Positions 14,220 to 14,787 of a DNA stretch of 14,787 bases are shown one piece after another (the stretch's first letter is position 1; each line of letters starts with the position of its first letter). A program made the translations under genes and the position numbers. The stretch covers positions 1-14,787 of the forward strand of contig JAAXTT010000026.1 of the NCBI GenBank assembly GCA_013336365.1. The letters are read 5' to 3'. The DNA comes from Peptococcaceae bacterium. Its GTDB lineage: Bacteria > Bacillota > Desulfotomaculia > Desulfotomaculales > Desulfocucumaceae. The notes beneath the pieces are model-generated. The model saw only the letters and a program-made list of their open reading frames with translations. It searched no databases and was not told where the DNA came from.

Positions 14220-14759
14220 ATGAGTATCAAAAACTTTTTTGACCCTTTATCAGTAGCGATAATCGGTGCTTCCCGAACTCCGGGGAAGATAAGCAACGCA
14301 ATAATGAAAAATCTGATTGCCTCTGGATATCTCGGCAATATATACCCAATTAACCCCAAAGATGATGAAATTGAAAACATAAAGGCATATTCTTCAGTAG
14401 ACCTGGTGCCTGAGAAAATTGATCTTGCAGTTATAGCGGTTCCTGCTGTGAAGGTTATTCAAATGGCGGAAGAGTGTGGCAAGGTTGGAGTCAGAAATCT
14501 GGTAGTTGTTACTGCAGGCTTTAAAGAGGTAGGCAAGGAAGGGCTTGATGCAGAAAAAACTCTGCTGGCTATTTGTCGAAAATATAATATGCGGATGCTT
14601 GGTCCAAATTGTGCCGGGATGATGGACACTCATACTCCAATTAATACATCCTTTGCCAAAGGGTTTCCGCTTAAGGGTAATATTGCATTTTTTTCCCAGA
14701 GTGGGGCTATGCTGGTGTCTATATTGGATTGGAGCTACCAAGTGGGCTTGGGATTTTGA
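14220..14759 (+). CDS. ADP-forming acyl-CoA synthetase, N-terminal part, disrupted at window end
   Basis: The N-terminal CoA-binding domain (residues 1 to about 125: FFDPLSVAIIGASRTPGKISNA, IYPINPK, DLAVIAVPA, LGPNCAGMMDT) and the start of the succinyl-CoA-ligase-like domain (NIAFFSQSGAMLVSILDW) are those of acetate-CoA ligase (ADP-forming) or related acyl-CoA synthetases. These make ATP from acyl-CoA in fermenting anaerobes, or act in acyl activation. Full proteins are about 460-700 residues; here a TGA at 14757 stops the frame after 179. The family should continue with a segment like SKFVSLGNKAD; instead the bases from about 14751 encode that segment on the opposite strand. The Shine-Dalgarno GGGGGTGA is good. 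Substrate specificity cannot be judged. Confidence 0.85.
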   Translation: MSIKNFFDPLSVAIIGASRTPGKISNAIMKNLIASGYLGNIYPINPKDDEIENIKAYSSVDLVPEKIDLAVIAVPAVKVIQMAEECGKVGVRNLVVVTAGFKEVGKEGLDAEKTLLAICRKYNMRMLGPNCAGMMDTHTPINTSFAKGFPLKGNIAFFSQSGAMLVSILDWSYQVGLGF

Positions 14760-14787
14760 AAGATCCGGCTTATTGCCCAGGCTGACA
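14751..14787. other. Apparent inverted segment at the window end
   Basis: Read on the minus strand from 14786, this stretch translates as VSLGNKPDLSKS, the segment the ADP-forming synthetase should have on the plus strand just after GLGFSKF. The junction falls in GGATTTT (14751-14757), whose reverse complement AAAATCC is the last part of the inverted reading, so short inverted homology may mark the switch point. The segment runs off the window, so its far end is unseen. It may be a real inversion or a sequencing/assembly chimera. Confidence 0.72.

Noticed and set aside
14740..14787. A simple frameshift in the acyl-CoA synthetase
   Set aside because: No plus-strand frame after 14751 restores the family sequence, whereas the minus strand gives VSLGNK exactly where expected, so inversion explains it better.
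1..14787. CRISPR arrays, tRNA genes, insertion sequences or transposases
   Set aside because: No regularly spaced repeats, tRNA-like cloverleafs or transposase-like proteins were seen on either strand.

Overview
The window looks like a low-to-moderate-GC Gram-positive anaerobe of the class Clostridia. The conserved cell-shape/RNase G/L21-L27 cluster, purine-rich Shine-Dalgarno sites, extended -10 promoters and an ADP-forming acyl-CoA synthetase gene all fit. L27 lacks the N-terminal extension usual in Firmicutes, which points to a Syntrophomonas-like branch. This placement is inference, since no phylogenetic test could be run.

Layout. (1) 1-6306, plus strand: the 3' part of rodA, a TIGR03960-type radical SAM gene overlapping a TIGR03936/DUF2344 gene, rng (RNase G with a C-terminal TRAM domain), rplU with its own promoter and a structured leader, and rpmA, closed by a strong terminator. 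The protease gene prp (ysxB), normally between rplU and rpmA in Firmicutes, is absent. (2) 6461-6949: a small unrecognised single-pass membrane protein. (3) 6995-10207, minus strand: an operon of an HTH regulator and an 868-residue fusion of a class III aminotransferase with a domain resembling cyanobacterial acyl-ACP reductase (AAR). (4) 10208-11127 has no protein gene. It holds the regulator promoter with a dyad, then a self-contained minus-strand unit with promoter, about 600 nt of structured RNA and a terminator. Its size resembles OLE RNA, but that identity is not proven. (5) 11128-12270 plus: a membrane-anchored HtrA protease, convergent with (6) an FMN-dependent alpha-hydroxy-acid oxidase-like protein carrying an N-terminal cysteine cluster. 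(7) 13452-14787 plus: a TtcA-like PP-loop protein, then the start of an ADP-forming acyl-CoA synthetase. Its reading frame breaks near 14751, after which the sequence reads as the reverse complement of what the gene should contain.

How they work together. The first block joins wall elongation, RNA processing and ribosome assembly genes. The aminotransferase-AAR fusion could reduce an acyl thioester to an aldehyde and transaminate it to an amine in one polypeptide, probably controlled by the adjacent regulator. The large RNA and the fusion are the most interesting content. The inverted end should be checked as either a real invertible segment or an assembly chimera.
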